Assembly (NCBI GenBank): GCA_001825665.1 | Contig: MHXZ01000029.1 | Location: forward strand, 1-64,000 | Reading direction: 5' to 3' | DNA: 64,000 nt | DNA from: Planctomycetes bacterium GWF2_41_51 | GTDB lineage: Bacteria > Planctomycetota > Phycisphaerae > Sedimentisphaerales > UBA12454 | In this document: piece after piece, positions 44,350-51,815 of the stretch | Position numbering within the stretch: position 1 is the first letter of the stretch | How the letters are laid out: every line of letters starts with the position of its first letter | Translations under genes and position numbers: made by a program | The notes under the pieces: model-generated | What the model was told of the DNA's origin: nothing | Database searches by the model: none | The model's input: the letters and a program-made list of their open reading frames with translations, nothing else

Positions 44350-44385
44350 TTTGGTTTTAATTTATTATTAAATCAGGAGTTAAAT

Positions 44386-44646
44386 ATGTGTGAACATTGT
44401 AATTGCCAAGGCGATAAGTCCCTTAATGACAAGGTGATAGAGGTAATTAACGGCATCAGGCCGATGCTGCAAAATGACGGCGGCGATATAGAATTGGTGG
44501 AAGTTACGGCTGACAATACAGTTAAGGTTCGCCTGCAAGGCGCCTGCAAAGGTTGCCCCGGCGCTGCCATGACCCTGAAAATGGGCGTTGAACGTCTTAT
44601 GAAACAAAGAATTCCCGAAATAAAGGAAGTTGTCGCGGTTAAATAA
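44386..44646 (+). CDS. NifU C-terminal-domain Fe-S carrier
   Basis: An 86-residue protein made of the NifU C-terminal (Nfu) domain. The core reads [17 protein letters not shown] and the cluster-binding motif is GACKGCPGA (CxxC). An extra N-terminal Cys-rich start, MCEHCNC, could bind a metal too. Nfu proteins accept and hand on 4Fe-4S clusters; here it may serve the radical SAM and other iron-sulfur enzymes. The ATG is preceded by CAGGAG. It is followed 14 bp later by a glycosyltransferase gene. Confidence 0.88.
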   Translation: MCEHCNCQGDKSLNDKVIEVINGIRPMLQNDGGDIELVEVTADNTVKVRLQGACKGCPGAAMTLKMGVERLMKQRIPEIKEVVAVK

Positions 44647-44660
44647 GGATTATAACCTTC

Positions 44661-45428
44661 TTGCCACAAATAACTTATAATAACTTAAAAACTGTAATCG
44701 TAATGCCGGCCTACAATGCCGCTTCAACTTTGGAAGCCACATTAAAAGACATCCCGGAAGTGTTCCATAAAGACATAATTTTAGTTGACGATTGCAGTAA
44801 AGACAACACCGTCGAGATCGCTGAAAGACTGGGACTGACTGTCATAAAGCACGACCATAACAAGGGTTATGGCGGCAATCAAAAAACCTGTTACAAGGCT
44901 GCGCTCGAAAGAGGAGCCGATATTATTGTTATGCTCCACCCTGATTATCAGTACGATGGCAGACTGATTCCGTATTTCATAGGTTTTTTAACGACAGGGG
45001 TTTGCGATGTAATGCTTGGCAGCAGAATCAGAAGCCGCTCTGAAACGCTCAAATCGGGTATGCCGTTGTATAAGTACTTATTTAACAGGATGTTAACGAT
45101 TACAGAAAATTTCATTTTAGGCCAGAATTTAGGCGATTTCCATAGCGGATTCAGGGTTTACAAAAGAGAAGTTTTAGAAAAAATTCCATATCTCCTTAAT
45201 TCAGATGACTTTGTGTTCGATACTCAATTTTTGGCGCAAGCGGCGTATTTCGGTTTCAAAATCGCCGATGCCCCCGTTCCTTGCCGATACTTCAAAGAGG
45301 CCTCCAGCATCAACCTACCAAGAAGCATAAGATACGGCCTGCTAACACTTTACACAATGCTCCAATACATCCTCGCCAAATACAAACTCGCAAAATTCGA
45401 CATCTTTAAGAACACCACCAAAAAATAA
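44661..45428 (+). CDS. GT2 glycosyltransferase (dolichol-P-mannose synthase-like)
   Basis: A 255-residue GT-A fold transferase with no membrane anchor. Markers: [30 protein letters not shown] (donor-binding DD), [25 protein letters not shown] and the [10 protein letters not shown] acceptor loop. It resembles polyprenyl-phosphate glycosyltransferases that load a sugar on the lipid carrier. The start is TTG at 44661 with AGGATT before it; the first ATG (44703) would cut the first beta-strand. The membrane protein at 39305-41173, if a GT-C enzyme, could use such a lipid-linked sugar. Confidence 0.88.
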   Translation: MPQITYNNLKTVIVMPAYNAASTLEATLKDIPEVFHKDIILVDDCSKDNTVEIAERLGLTVIKHDHNKGYGGNQKTCYKAALERGADIIVMLHPDYQYDGRLIPYFIGFLTTGVCDVMLGSRIRSRSETLKSGMPLYKYLFNRMLTITENFILGQNLGDFHSGFRVYKREVLEKIPYLLNSDDFVFDTQFLAQAAYFGFKIADAPVPCRYFKEASSINLPRSIRYGLLTLYTMLQYILAKYKLAKFDIFKNTTKK

Positions 45429-45804
45429 AGGACTTGCGAGCGATTTTTCATTTCTGCGCAAGTTTGCAACACAAGTGCGCACGAAAGTGCTAAAAAAGCC
45501 GAAAAAAAAGCGTAAAAAAAGCGGGGAAAAGTGATTAAAAAGCGATAAAAAGCGAGCGAAAAACCACGGAATTTCAGGCTATATAGGATAGACAAGGCTC
45601 TACTTTTGACGCAATTTGGATGTTTTCGTTACTGATTGCGCAAGGGTGTGTGAAAGAAGATTTTTTTTATCGGTTGAGATTGGTGGAAATGAAGGATATA
45701 ATTTTAGCTGCGATGAGGAAGCAGCAAAGAAGAAACTTAAAACTTAAAGTGTAAAACTTTGGATTCGGCAAAAGCCGAGACTATTTTTTAAGGAGGCAAA
45801 GAAA
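45429..45804. other. Repeat-rich noncoding region, first part
   Basis: About 375 bp with no convincing gene, composed in part of A- and G-rich runs with repeated AAAAAGCG-like words (45490-45565). No stable RNA-like fold or known element was identified. Confidence 0.4.
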
Positions 45805-45970
45805 AACGGAAAAATTCACCACCGAGATCGCGGTCGAGGGCAGGCTCTACGAACGAATTTGCACCACGAAGCGATGAAGGACCACGAAGATTTTTTTTAA
45901 ACGCTGATTTCGCAGATGACGCTGATTTACACTGTTGATGTTTGCCACAGAGAACACAGAGGCCACAGAG
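45805..45970. repeat. Degenerate intergenic repeats (ACCACGAAG / CCACAGAG words)
   Basis: Short words common in bacterial intergenic repeats occur in order: CACCGAGATCGC, CACCACGAAG, ACCACGAAGA, ACGCTGATTTCGCAGATGACG, then TTTGCCACAGAGAACACAG and AGGCCACAGAG. They lie just before the branched palindrome. No coding potential. Confidence 0.55.
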
Positions 45971-45974
45971 TTAA

Positions 45975-46098
45975 TTGCTTTAAGGCGTCCCGAAAATCGG
46001 GACAGAATAATTTCAAAAATAAACTCTACTCAAGCGATCTTGTTCCGAGCTTACTTTTTGAAATTATTGCCTCTAAACGAGGCCATGTCTTAAAGCAA
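45975..46098. repeat. Long branched palindrome (124 bp)
   Basis: An imperfect inverted repeat with a three-arm design. The outer arms TTGCTTTAAG (45975-45984) and CTTAAAGCAA (46089-46098) pair perfectly. Inside are two side hairpins, GTCCCGA/TCGGGAC (45987-46003) and GCCTC/GAGGC (46069-46083), one on each arm. The inner arms AATAATTTCAAAAA (46006-46019) and TTTTTGAAATTATT (46055-46068) pair over 14 bp, then TAAACTC/GAGCTTA with one mismatch. It has no coding capacity and resembles a nonautonomous palindromic element or a cruciform site. Confidence 0.75.
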
Positions 46099-46160
46099 AG
46101 TAGACGGTAGTTAGTAGTCAGTAGTAAAAAGTGGAAAGTAAAAAGTGAATAGTGACCCCG

Positions 46161-46235
46161 GTTAGTTAGCAGTTAGCAGTTAGCAGTTAGCTATTAGCTA
46201 TTAGCTATCAGTTATCAGCTATTGGTTGTCAGTTG
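46161..46235. repeat. Degenerate tandem heptamers (AGTTAGC type)
   Basis: Four consecutive AGTTAGC units, then units drifting to TATTAGC and TATCAGT, in 75 bp. It is a simple-sequence tract 160 bp before the two-gene unknown unit. Confidence 0.8.
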
Positions 46236-46395
46236 TCGGATAAGAAAAAGGATTTTAAATTATTTTGCGGTGGTCGAAAACCTTTAAAGAAAACCTTACA
46301 GGGCAGGAAAAGTCGGTTGGAAAATTAATGATGAGATAAATTGTTTGGGAAAAATTATGGGTGATAACAAGAGTTCGAGATAAAAGGCGTATATC

Positions 46396-48309
46396 ATGAA
46401 ATATCTTTTAGAAATCGCAAAATTAGTTGCAATAAACACCAAAGATGAAAAATTACAAAAATTAAAACAAGAACATAAAGCCGAAATAGAAAAAGAAATA
46501 ATCGATTTATCAGAAACAGAGTTCGAGGACGTTTTTTCAAATCTTTTTCCGAAGCAGATTCCTAATGGATCTGATTTTTATGATTTGCTTCATAATTTTC
46601 AACATAATTTAGGTTATGAAACAGTCTTTTATAATTTTTGCGGAAAAATTTGGGCAAAAGCTTATGAAAAAATGCCATCGGATGGACATGAGGCTTTACT
46701 CAATTCTTTGTTTAGTGAAAAAGGACGAGGCGTATGGAGAGCGATATTCTTCCTTCCTGAATTTTGTTCTCAAGTGGAAATAGAAGCAAAATTTGCCACA
46801 AAATGGTTTTACCGTTTTGCAAATAAAGTGAAGGATGATATGGCAAGTTATGATTTTTTTAATGGTGTAAAAAATTATGGTTATCATTTTCCTAAGGCTG
46901 GAATAGAAGCTTTTGAGATATATTTATCTGAACAGTTGGATGAATTAAGAATGTTTTTGGGTTCCCTTCTGCTCGGTGCTGTTCGATTAAAAGCAGTAAA
47001 AGAACTCTTTGATAAAAATATTACTGATAATTTGGACAAAAAATTAGTTACTAACACTGAAATAAAAAAAAGATTAGTATATTTTAAATCTCTTCCAATA
47101 TCCTTAGATACTGAAGGTTTATCTTTTCAGAAACTTGAAAGTAATCTCAATGCAATGTTAAAAGGTGAAGCAGATGAGATAAGTGAAGCATTTGCGACTC
47201 TCTATCGATGTATGAAGAGCAATCATGCTGATGAAAAATTTATAAAGTTGGCAATGAACTGGTTCCTAAAAAATACGACAAGTTTATTGCCAGATATGGC
47301 TAAACATCATTTGGTCACTGCAATATGGTTTTTTACCACGCCAAGTAAACTAAAAGAAGGGATTAAGATTTCAGATACCGATGATTTACTTGTGGCAATT
47401 CAACCTATTTCAGAAAACAATCGCGGCACATGGGATAACGTTGAAATGTATCTTACAGAACGATTGCAAAAAGATTCCAAAGGGTTTGAAGAACTCCTTG
47501 AACGGTTGGTGGATACAAACCCAAAAGGTATGCTTGCTCAATTTAAAAGTGATGTATTAGACCATTTAAAAGCAGAAATGTGTCAATCACAAATTCAAGA
47601 ATTAATGACAAAATGGTCTCTTTCAAGCAACCAATTTAAAAGGGAAATAGTCAGAACTATATTTCAAAAATCTGAATCGATTGTTCTTTCTGATAAAATT
47701 ATTTCTGAAACAAAGGAAAAAGAACTGGAAATTGCTCTATTAGAATTAATACATAAGCCATTAATAATCGCAGAAAAAACTTCCGAATATTTATTAGCAC
47801 TAGAGCCTGCTTTTCGAAATGTCAAATTAGAACTTAAGCAACAATTCAAAAATGAAATGATATTACAAGCTATTAATTTTCCGGGAGCCTGTCTTGAGAA
47901 ATGGGAAAAAATAGAAAATCCGTCTGAGTTATTAAAAGAAATAATCCAAATTGCAAAAAAATATTTTGAAAATTTAAATCTAATAAAAGATTCTCCTGCA
48001 ATATCTTTTATGTTTCCCGGTTGCAAAGAGGCTGCTGAAAGAGAGGCGAATGAGTTTGCAAATAAAGTAGAAAGAGAAGCTAAAGAAAAATCAATTTTTG
48101 CAATTTTAGCAAAAAACATAAAGATAATATATGGGACAAAATGGGCAGTTACGATGGCAGACGGAAAATTGGGACAAGCAGAAGAATTTAAAGGATTTGG
48201 TCATTCAATGGAATTCCCCAGGGTCGAAATAATCGATCCTGAAGGTATGGCTATCAGAAAACTTGAAGCTACATGTAATATTATGGAAGTAAGAAATGAA
48301 CAAGAATGA
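46396..48309 (+). CDS. Large unknown protein, first of a two-gene unit
   Basis: A 637-residue protein I do not recognise. No signal peptide or membrane segment is visible. It is rich in charged and hydrophobic helices throughout, as in helical-repeat scaffold proteins. The last 90 residues differ: a helical, charged segment (EAAEREANEFANKVEREAKE) is followed by a strand-rich end (EFPRVEIIDPEGMAIRKL). No nucleotide-binding or nuclease motif is evident. Base composition and codon use are clearly more AT-rich than in the housekeeping genes. It overlaps the next gene by 14 bp, so both are likely co-translated. The RBS is weak (AAAGGCG). Confidence 0.85.
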   Translation: MKYLLEIAKLVAINTKDEKLQKLKQEHKAEIEKEIIDLSETEFEDVFSNLFPKQIPNGSDFYDLLHNFQHNLGYETVFYNFCGKIWAKAYEKMPSDGHEALLNSLFSEKGRGVWRAIFFLPEFCSQVEIEAKFATKWFYRFANKVKDDMASYDFFNGVKNYGYHFPKAGIEAFEIYLSEQLDELRMFLGSLLLGAVRLKAVKELFDKNITDNLDKKLVTNTEIKKRLVYFKSLPISLDTEGLSFQKLESNLNAMLKGEADEISEAFATLYRCMKSNHADEKFIKLAMNWFLKNTTSLLPDMAKHHLVTAIWFFTTPSKLKEGIKISDTDDLLVAIQPISENNRGTWDNVEMYLTERLQKDSKGFEELLERLVDTNPKGMLAQFKSDVLDHLKAEMCQSQIQELMTKWSLSSNQFKREIVRTIFQKSESIVLSDKIISETKEKELEIALLELIHKPLIIAEKTSEYLLALEPAFRNVKLELKQQFKNEMILQAINFPGACLEKWEKIENPSELLKEIIQIAKKYFENLNLIKDSPAISFMFPGCKEAAEREANEFANKVEREAKEKSIFAILAKNIKIIYGTKWAVTMADGKLGQAEEFKGFGHSMEFPRVEIIDPEGMAIRKLEATCNIMEVRNEQE

Positions 48310-50143
48310 TTTGCGTGGATTTCTAACTGCCTATATTTGCAGTTTGTTGGAAAGAACAAGAGCAGAAAAAGGCACATTGAAAATTGGATTTGATTGGTTG
48401 ATTTATCAACTTGCATTTGCCAAAGGTTGGAGGCCAGTAAGGCTTCCTTTTTTTAGGCAATCAGATAAAAAGGTCGCCAAAACCAAATCAGAAGCGGAGT
48501 TTGGAGTTGACGCATGTTTTCTTGGAGAACTTAAAACTGATTTATATGTATTCGTATTAAAAGATGAAATACTTAATAATAAAAATTGGACAAAGCATAA
48601 TTTTGACAGTGATTTACGAATGGCAGCAACAATTGATGTTAAACAATATGGTCTAAATTTTATTAAATCGGTAAAAGTAATATTGGCATATAATAAGGAT
48701 GAAGACGAGAATGGAATAAGATTATACCAACAATGTGCGAATTTTCACGGAACAAAAATTGGAGACTTTGTTTCTTTATCATTTGAGAGATGGAATCTTG
48801 ATAAAATTGTTGAAGAAGTCCAAGCTCATTTAACGCCAGATTTATTACCGCAACATGTTTCGGGTAGTTTCCGATATGTATGTTCTTTGGTTGAGGATTT
48901 CAAATATGGTACTACCGAATGGGACAATTTAGTAGCACCAAAATGGCGTCATTTCTTGAATTTGGTACTAGAAAATCCTGTTGATGAAAGGAAATTGAAA
49001 TTAATCCCGGTAGCGCTAATGATTATTCATCATTATCAAAAAGATGTGAAAAACTTTTATCCAGCATGGATAGACTTAATTGAATGGGCGATGCTTTCCC
49101 TATGGAAATGTTATAAAAATAATCCGAATAAAAAGCAAAAAAAAATGAACAAATTGATTGCCGAGATATGGAAAGGTTTATATATAGCTGAATTGGAAAA
49201 GTATTTTTTAATGATTGAACCTGTGCTGACGGCTCAACACGCTTTTTCAGCCAAAAGAATAGGCACTACTTTAGCTATTTCTCCAATTAATGATGCTTAT
49301 CTTGCATATTGGCATATTGGGCGGTTGGGAATATTAACTCTTGCTCCACAGGATTTTCAAATTAATGCGAAAAATGACGTAGAAAGTATTCAAATTGCAA
49401 CAGTATTTCAGCTTTCAATTAAACGCTCCGCAGATTGGTTGATTAGATGCCTTAATATAAATCCAGCAGCTTTAAGACCGTTATTAGATCTAAATCACAT
49501 AGAGCTTTTTCTTATATGGGCAATTCTTCTTCAGGCAGGCCGTAAAAAAGATATTTATGAATGGCTTTCTGAGCTTGAAGGACGGCTACTGATGAGAAGG
49601 GCAAAGATGAATATACCGATACCATTTATAGAAGCTAACAGCAGAATGGACTTAGTTGCTGAATATGCAGCAACAGGCAAAAAGCCTTATAATTTCTCAG
49701 ATAGCAGTTCATATTTATTATTGATGATTTTAGAACTATGTTTTTCTTTGCCGGATTCAGAACGTGATGAACTTCTTAACCGTTATATGAAAAGGATTGT
49801 CAAAGGGATTGATGAAAATAATCACACTATAGCACAAGATGAAATTGATTTACAAAGTTGGGTGCCGCCGGATGATTGGTCGGGACGTATTTTAAAAGAG
49901 CCAGTTTGGGATGGGATTGCGATAACTACAGGAAATTTTGAAAGATTGGGGGAAAAGGTATTACCATTGTCAGAAAGCATAAAACAGTCTGTTGATGAAA
50001 CCAGAAAAAAATATCCTTGGAAAATACCTGAAAGAACTCCATTAGCAGTGTACATTCTTGCTTGCATCAAACATCGTTCGCCTTTACCGCCAGAATTTTG
50101 GAGAGAGACAATATTCCGGACAGAGACCAATGATAAAAAATAA
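48296..50143 (+). CDS. Large unknown protein with nuclease-like N-terminus, second of the unit
   Basis: A 615-residue protein. Residues about 64-135 look like a restriction-nuclease-type fold: SEAEFGVDACFLG (Asp72) then a strand DLYVFVLKDE (Lys89, Glu91), a charged helix region, and VKVILAYNKDEDENG. The spacing is that of a PD-(D/E)xK core, but the position two before Lys is Val, not Asp or Glu, so activity is uncertain. Residues 150-615 are mostly helical, with many aromatic residues, and have no recognised domain. No membrane segments. It starts inside the upstream gene and shares its AT-rich composition. A defence or DNA-processing role is inferred from these points only. Confidence 0.8.
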   Translation: MNKNDLRGFLTAYICSLLERTRAEKGTLKIGFDWLIYQLAFAKGWRPVRLPFFRQSDKKVAKTKSEAEFGVDACFLGELKTDLYVFVLKDEILNNKNWTKHNFDSDLRMAATIDVKQYGLNFIKSVKVILAYNKDEDENGIRLYQQCANFHGTKIGDFVSLSFERWNLDKIVEEVQAHLTPDLLPQHVSGSFRYVCSLVEDFKYGTTEWDNLVAPKWRHFLNLVLENPVDERKLKLIPVALMIIHHYQKDVKNFYPAWIDLIEWAMLSLWKCYKNNPNKKQKKMNKLIAEIWKGLYIAELEKYFLMIEPVLTAQHAFSAKRIGTTLAISPINDAYLAYWHIGRLGILTLAPQDFQINAKNDVESIQIATVFQLSIKRSADWLIRCLNINPAALRPLLDLNHIELFLIWAILLQAGRKKDIYEWLSELEGRLLMRRAKMNIPIPFIEANSRMDLVAEYAATGKKPYNFSDSSSYLLLMILELCFSLPDSERDELLNRYMKRIVKGIDENNHTIAQDEIDLQSWVPPDDWSGRILKEPVWDGIAITTGNFERLGEKVLPLSESIKQSVDETRKKYPWKIPERTPLAVYILACIKHRSPLPPEFWRETIFRTETNDKK

Positions 50144-50157
50144 TTGAAGAATTTACA

Positions 50158-50202
50158 AATTCCCGCTTCCCGCCTGCGCGGGAACAGGTTATGGCGGGAA
50201 TT
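50158..50202. repeat. Nested GC-rich hairpin
   Basis: AATTCCCGC (50158-50166) pairs with GCGGGAATT (50194-50202), and inside TTCCCGC/GCGGGAA (50167-50173 and 50178-50184) forms another hairpin with loop CTGC. It lies 15 bp after the unknown unit and may end its transcript, although it is not followed by a T-run. Confidence 0.65.
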
Positions 50203-50220
50203 AAAAAGATAAATATTAAT

Positions 50221-50475
50221 GCCCCAGTGAGATAAAAAAATAGATGCGTTTTGAGATATTGCAAAAACAAGCATGGGCAATAAATTTGTAGTAATCGTAA
50301 GATTGTAATCTCACAGGGTAAACTTACGCATTTGAATGTAAAATATTAAGATGCCCTGATGAAGTAGTTTTAAGAACTTCAATGAAGCAGCACATGATGC
50401 TTCACCCCGATGAGATAGCCCTGATGGGATAGTAACGACATCCCACAGGGTAAACTTCGCATCTCACAGGGCAGG
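50221..50475. repeat. Palindromic repeat array before the GIY-YIG gene
   Basis: A 255-bp array of alternating words. CACAGGGTAAACTT occurs at 50312-50325 and 50444-50457, each followed by (A)CGCAT, with a third partial copy near 50464. The inverted form GCCCTGATG occurs at 50353-50361 and 50418-50426. CCCTG-A-TGGGAT pairs with ATCCCACAGGG (about 50419-50450), and two small hairpins, GAAGT/ACTTC and GAAGCA/TGCTTC, lie at 50361-50403. Spacing is irregular, so it is not a CRISPR. Confidence 0.75.
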
Positions 50476-50534
50476 TCAGGACGAAAAAAGGCAATAAATA
50501 GTTTTTCGAATTTTGCATGGCAAGGTAACGTGTT

Positions 50535-50804
50535 ATGAATCAATTTTATTATGTATATATTCTAGTTTCTTTAAAAGACAAAGATTTTTATATCGGATAT
50601 ACAGACGATTTAAAAGACAGGATGGCCAGACATAATAATGGAGAAGTACAATCTACCAAAAATAGAACGCCTTTGAAACTTGTTTATTATGAAGCATGTT
50701 TAAATCAGAATGATGCCGTAAAACGCGAAAAATATTTAAAAACAACATGGGGTAAAAGATATGTTAATAACCGATTAGAAAGTTATTTCAAAAGACAAAT
50801 ATAA
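50535..50804 (+). CDS. Small stand-alone GIY-YIG nuclease
   Basis: An 89-residue protein consisting only of a GIY-YIG (UvrC N-terminal-like) domain. The fold signature reads YYVYILVSLKDKDFYIGYT (Y-x-Y and Y-I-G motifs), then LKDRMARHNNGE (catalytic Arg), STKNRTPLKLVYYEA and a KREKYLK segment with the conserved Glu. Such single-domain proteins are thought to cut DNA, but their biology is poorly known. It follows a dense palindromic array by 60 bp and has no partner gene on the right. Confidence 0.9.
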   Translation: MNQFYYVYILVSLKDKDFYIGYTDDLKDRMARHNNGEVQSTKNRTPLKLVYYEACLNQNDAVKREKYLKTTWGKRYVNNRLESYFKRQI

Positions 50805-50814
50805 GGATTTGATT

Positions 50815-50889
50815 GTGGCAGATAAAGAAGTTAAAACTATACGCAATGTGATTTATTCAGTATGGCAAGATTATAGCAGGTTTCTTTAA
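50815..50889 (+). CDS. Possible 24-residue ORF or gene remnant
   Basis: GTG at 50815 with AGGA at a fitting distance opens a frame of 24 residues (MADKEVKTIRNVIYSVWQDY then SRFL) 10 bp after the GIY-YIG stop. The composition looks protein-like, but it ends abruptly. It may be the head of a lost gene. Nothing else is visible in 50890-51047. Confidence 0.2.
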   Translation: MADKEVKTIRNVIYSVWQDYSRFL

Positions 50890-51047
50890 GAATAAAGATT
50901 GAAAATTGAAGATTGGTAATACGGTTGCGGTGACCCCTACGGGATTAAAACGATGCTCTCGGCTGACGTCTAACGGTAACGGTTAGGTATCGAATGAATT
51001 TTGGAAATGGATTTGATATTTATTAGAATTCGGCTACACTTTTCAGG

Positions 51048-51773
51048 ATGAAAAAAACAGAATCAAAGTTTAATAACAGCAGCGAATCGCAGCGAAGATG
51101 GAAATTGCCGAGGGGATTGGAAATCCTCTATGAAGATGATGATATTATTGTGGTTGATAAGCCGGCGGGGCTGCTGACTGTAAAGACAGCGACGGACAAG
51201 ACAAAGACCGCTCAATATATTCTCACCGATTATGTTCGGAAAGGGAATTATAAATCGCGCAAACAAATTTTTGTCGTTCACAGGCTGGACCAGTGGACTT
51301 CGGGGGTTTTGATTTTTGCAAAGAGCGAAGATGTGAAAGATAAATTGCAGGAGCAGTGGGACAAAACTGAAAAAAAATATCTGGCGGTTGTACACGGACA
51401 TCTGAAAGAGAAGGAAGGGGTTATCAGTTCATACCTTGCTGAAAATAAAATGTACGTTGTTTATTCGACGAAAGATCCATCAAAAGGGAAACTATCGCAT
51501 ACGGAATATAAAGTTGTTAAAGAATTTGGGCAGTTCAGTTTATTGGAAATAAATTTATTGACCGGCAGGAAAAATCAGATTCGCGTTCATCTGTCCGATA
51601 TTGGCCATCCAATTGTCGGGGACAGAAAATACGGAAAAGAAAATGATGGATTTAACAGGCTTGCGCTGCACGCGAAGTCGATTTCGTTTTTGCATCCTGT
51701 TACAGGCAAGCAGATGATGTTTGAGAGTAAAGCGCCGACGTATTTTAGGGAAATATTGAAATTTAAAATTTGA
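51048..51773 (+). CDS. RluA-family pseudouridine synthase
   Basis: A 241-residue synthase of the RluA/RluD type. The active site is VHRLDQWTSGVLIFAK with the catalytic Asp; DDIIVVDKPAGLLTV opens the domain and LLTGRKNQIRVHLSDIGHPI and GDRKYG close it. There is no S4 domain. It converts uridines in rRNA or tRNA; the target is unknown. It lies to the right of the GIY-YIG gene and 42 bp before the convergent secreted hydrolase. Confidence 0.93.
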   Translation: MKKTESKFNNSSESQRRWKLPRGLEILYEDDDIIVVDKPAGLLTVKTATDKTKTAQYILTDYVRKGNYKSRKQIFVVHRLDQWTSGVLIFAKSEDVKDKLQEQWDKTEKKYLAVVHGHLKEKEGVISSYLAENKMYVVYSTKDPSKGKLSHTEYKVVKEFGQFSLLEINLLTGRKNQIRVHLSDIGHPIVGDRKYGKENDGFNRLALHAKSISFLHPVTGKQMMFESKAPTYFREILKFKI

Positions 51774-51815
51774 TATTTAATATTTAAAATTTGTGGAATT
51801 CCCTGGGGATGATAA

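Noticed and set aside
44200-44385. N-terminal extension of the NifU-type protein
   Set aside because: The frame is open, but the stretch is AT-rich, lacks a ribosome site at its start, contains the extended -10 element, and Nfu proteins begin near the internal ATG with its CAGGAG site.
45916-46110. 64-residue frame in the repeat-rich gap
   Set aside because: It runs through the intergenic repeat words and the branched palindrome, so the open frame is a by-product of the repeats.
50221-50475. CRISPR array
   Set aside because: Repeats are short, inverted as well as direct, and irregularly spaced; there are no uniform spacers and no cas genes.
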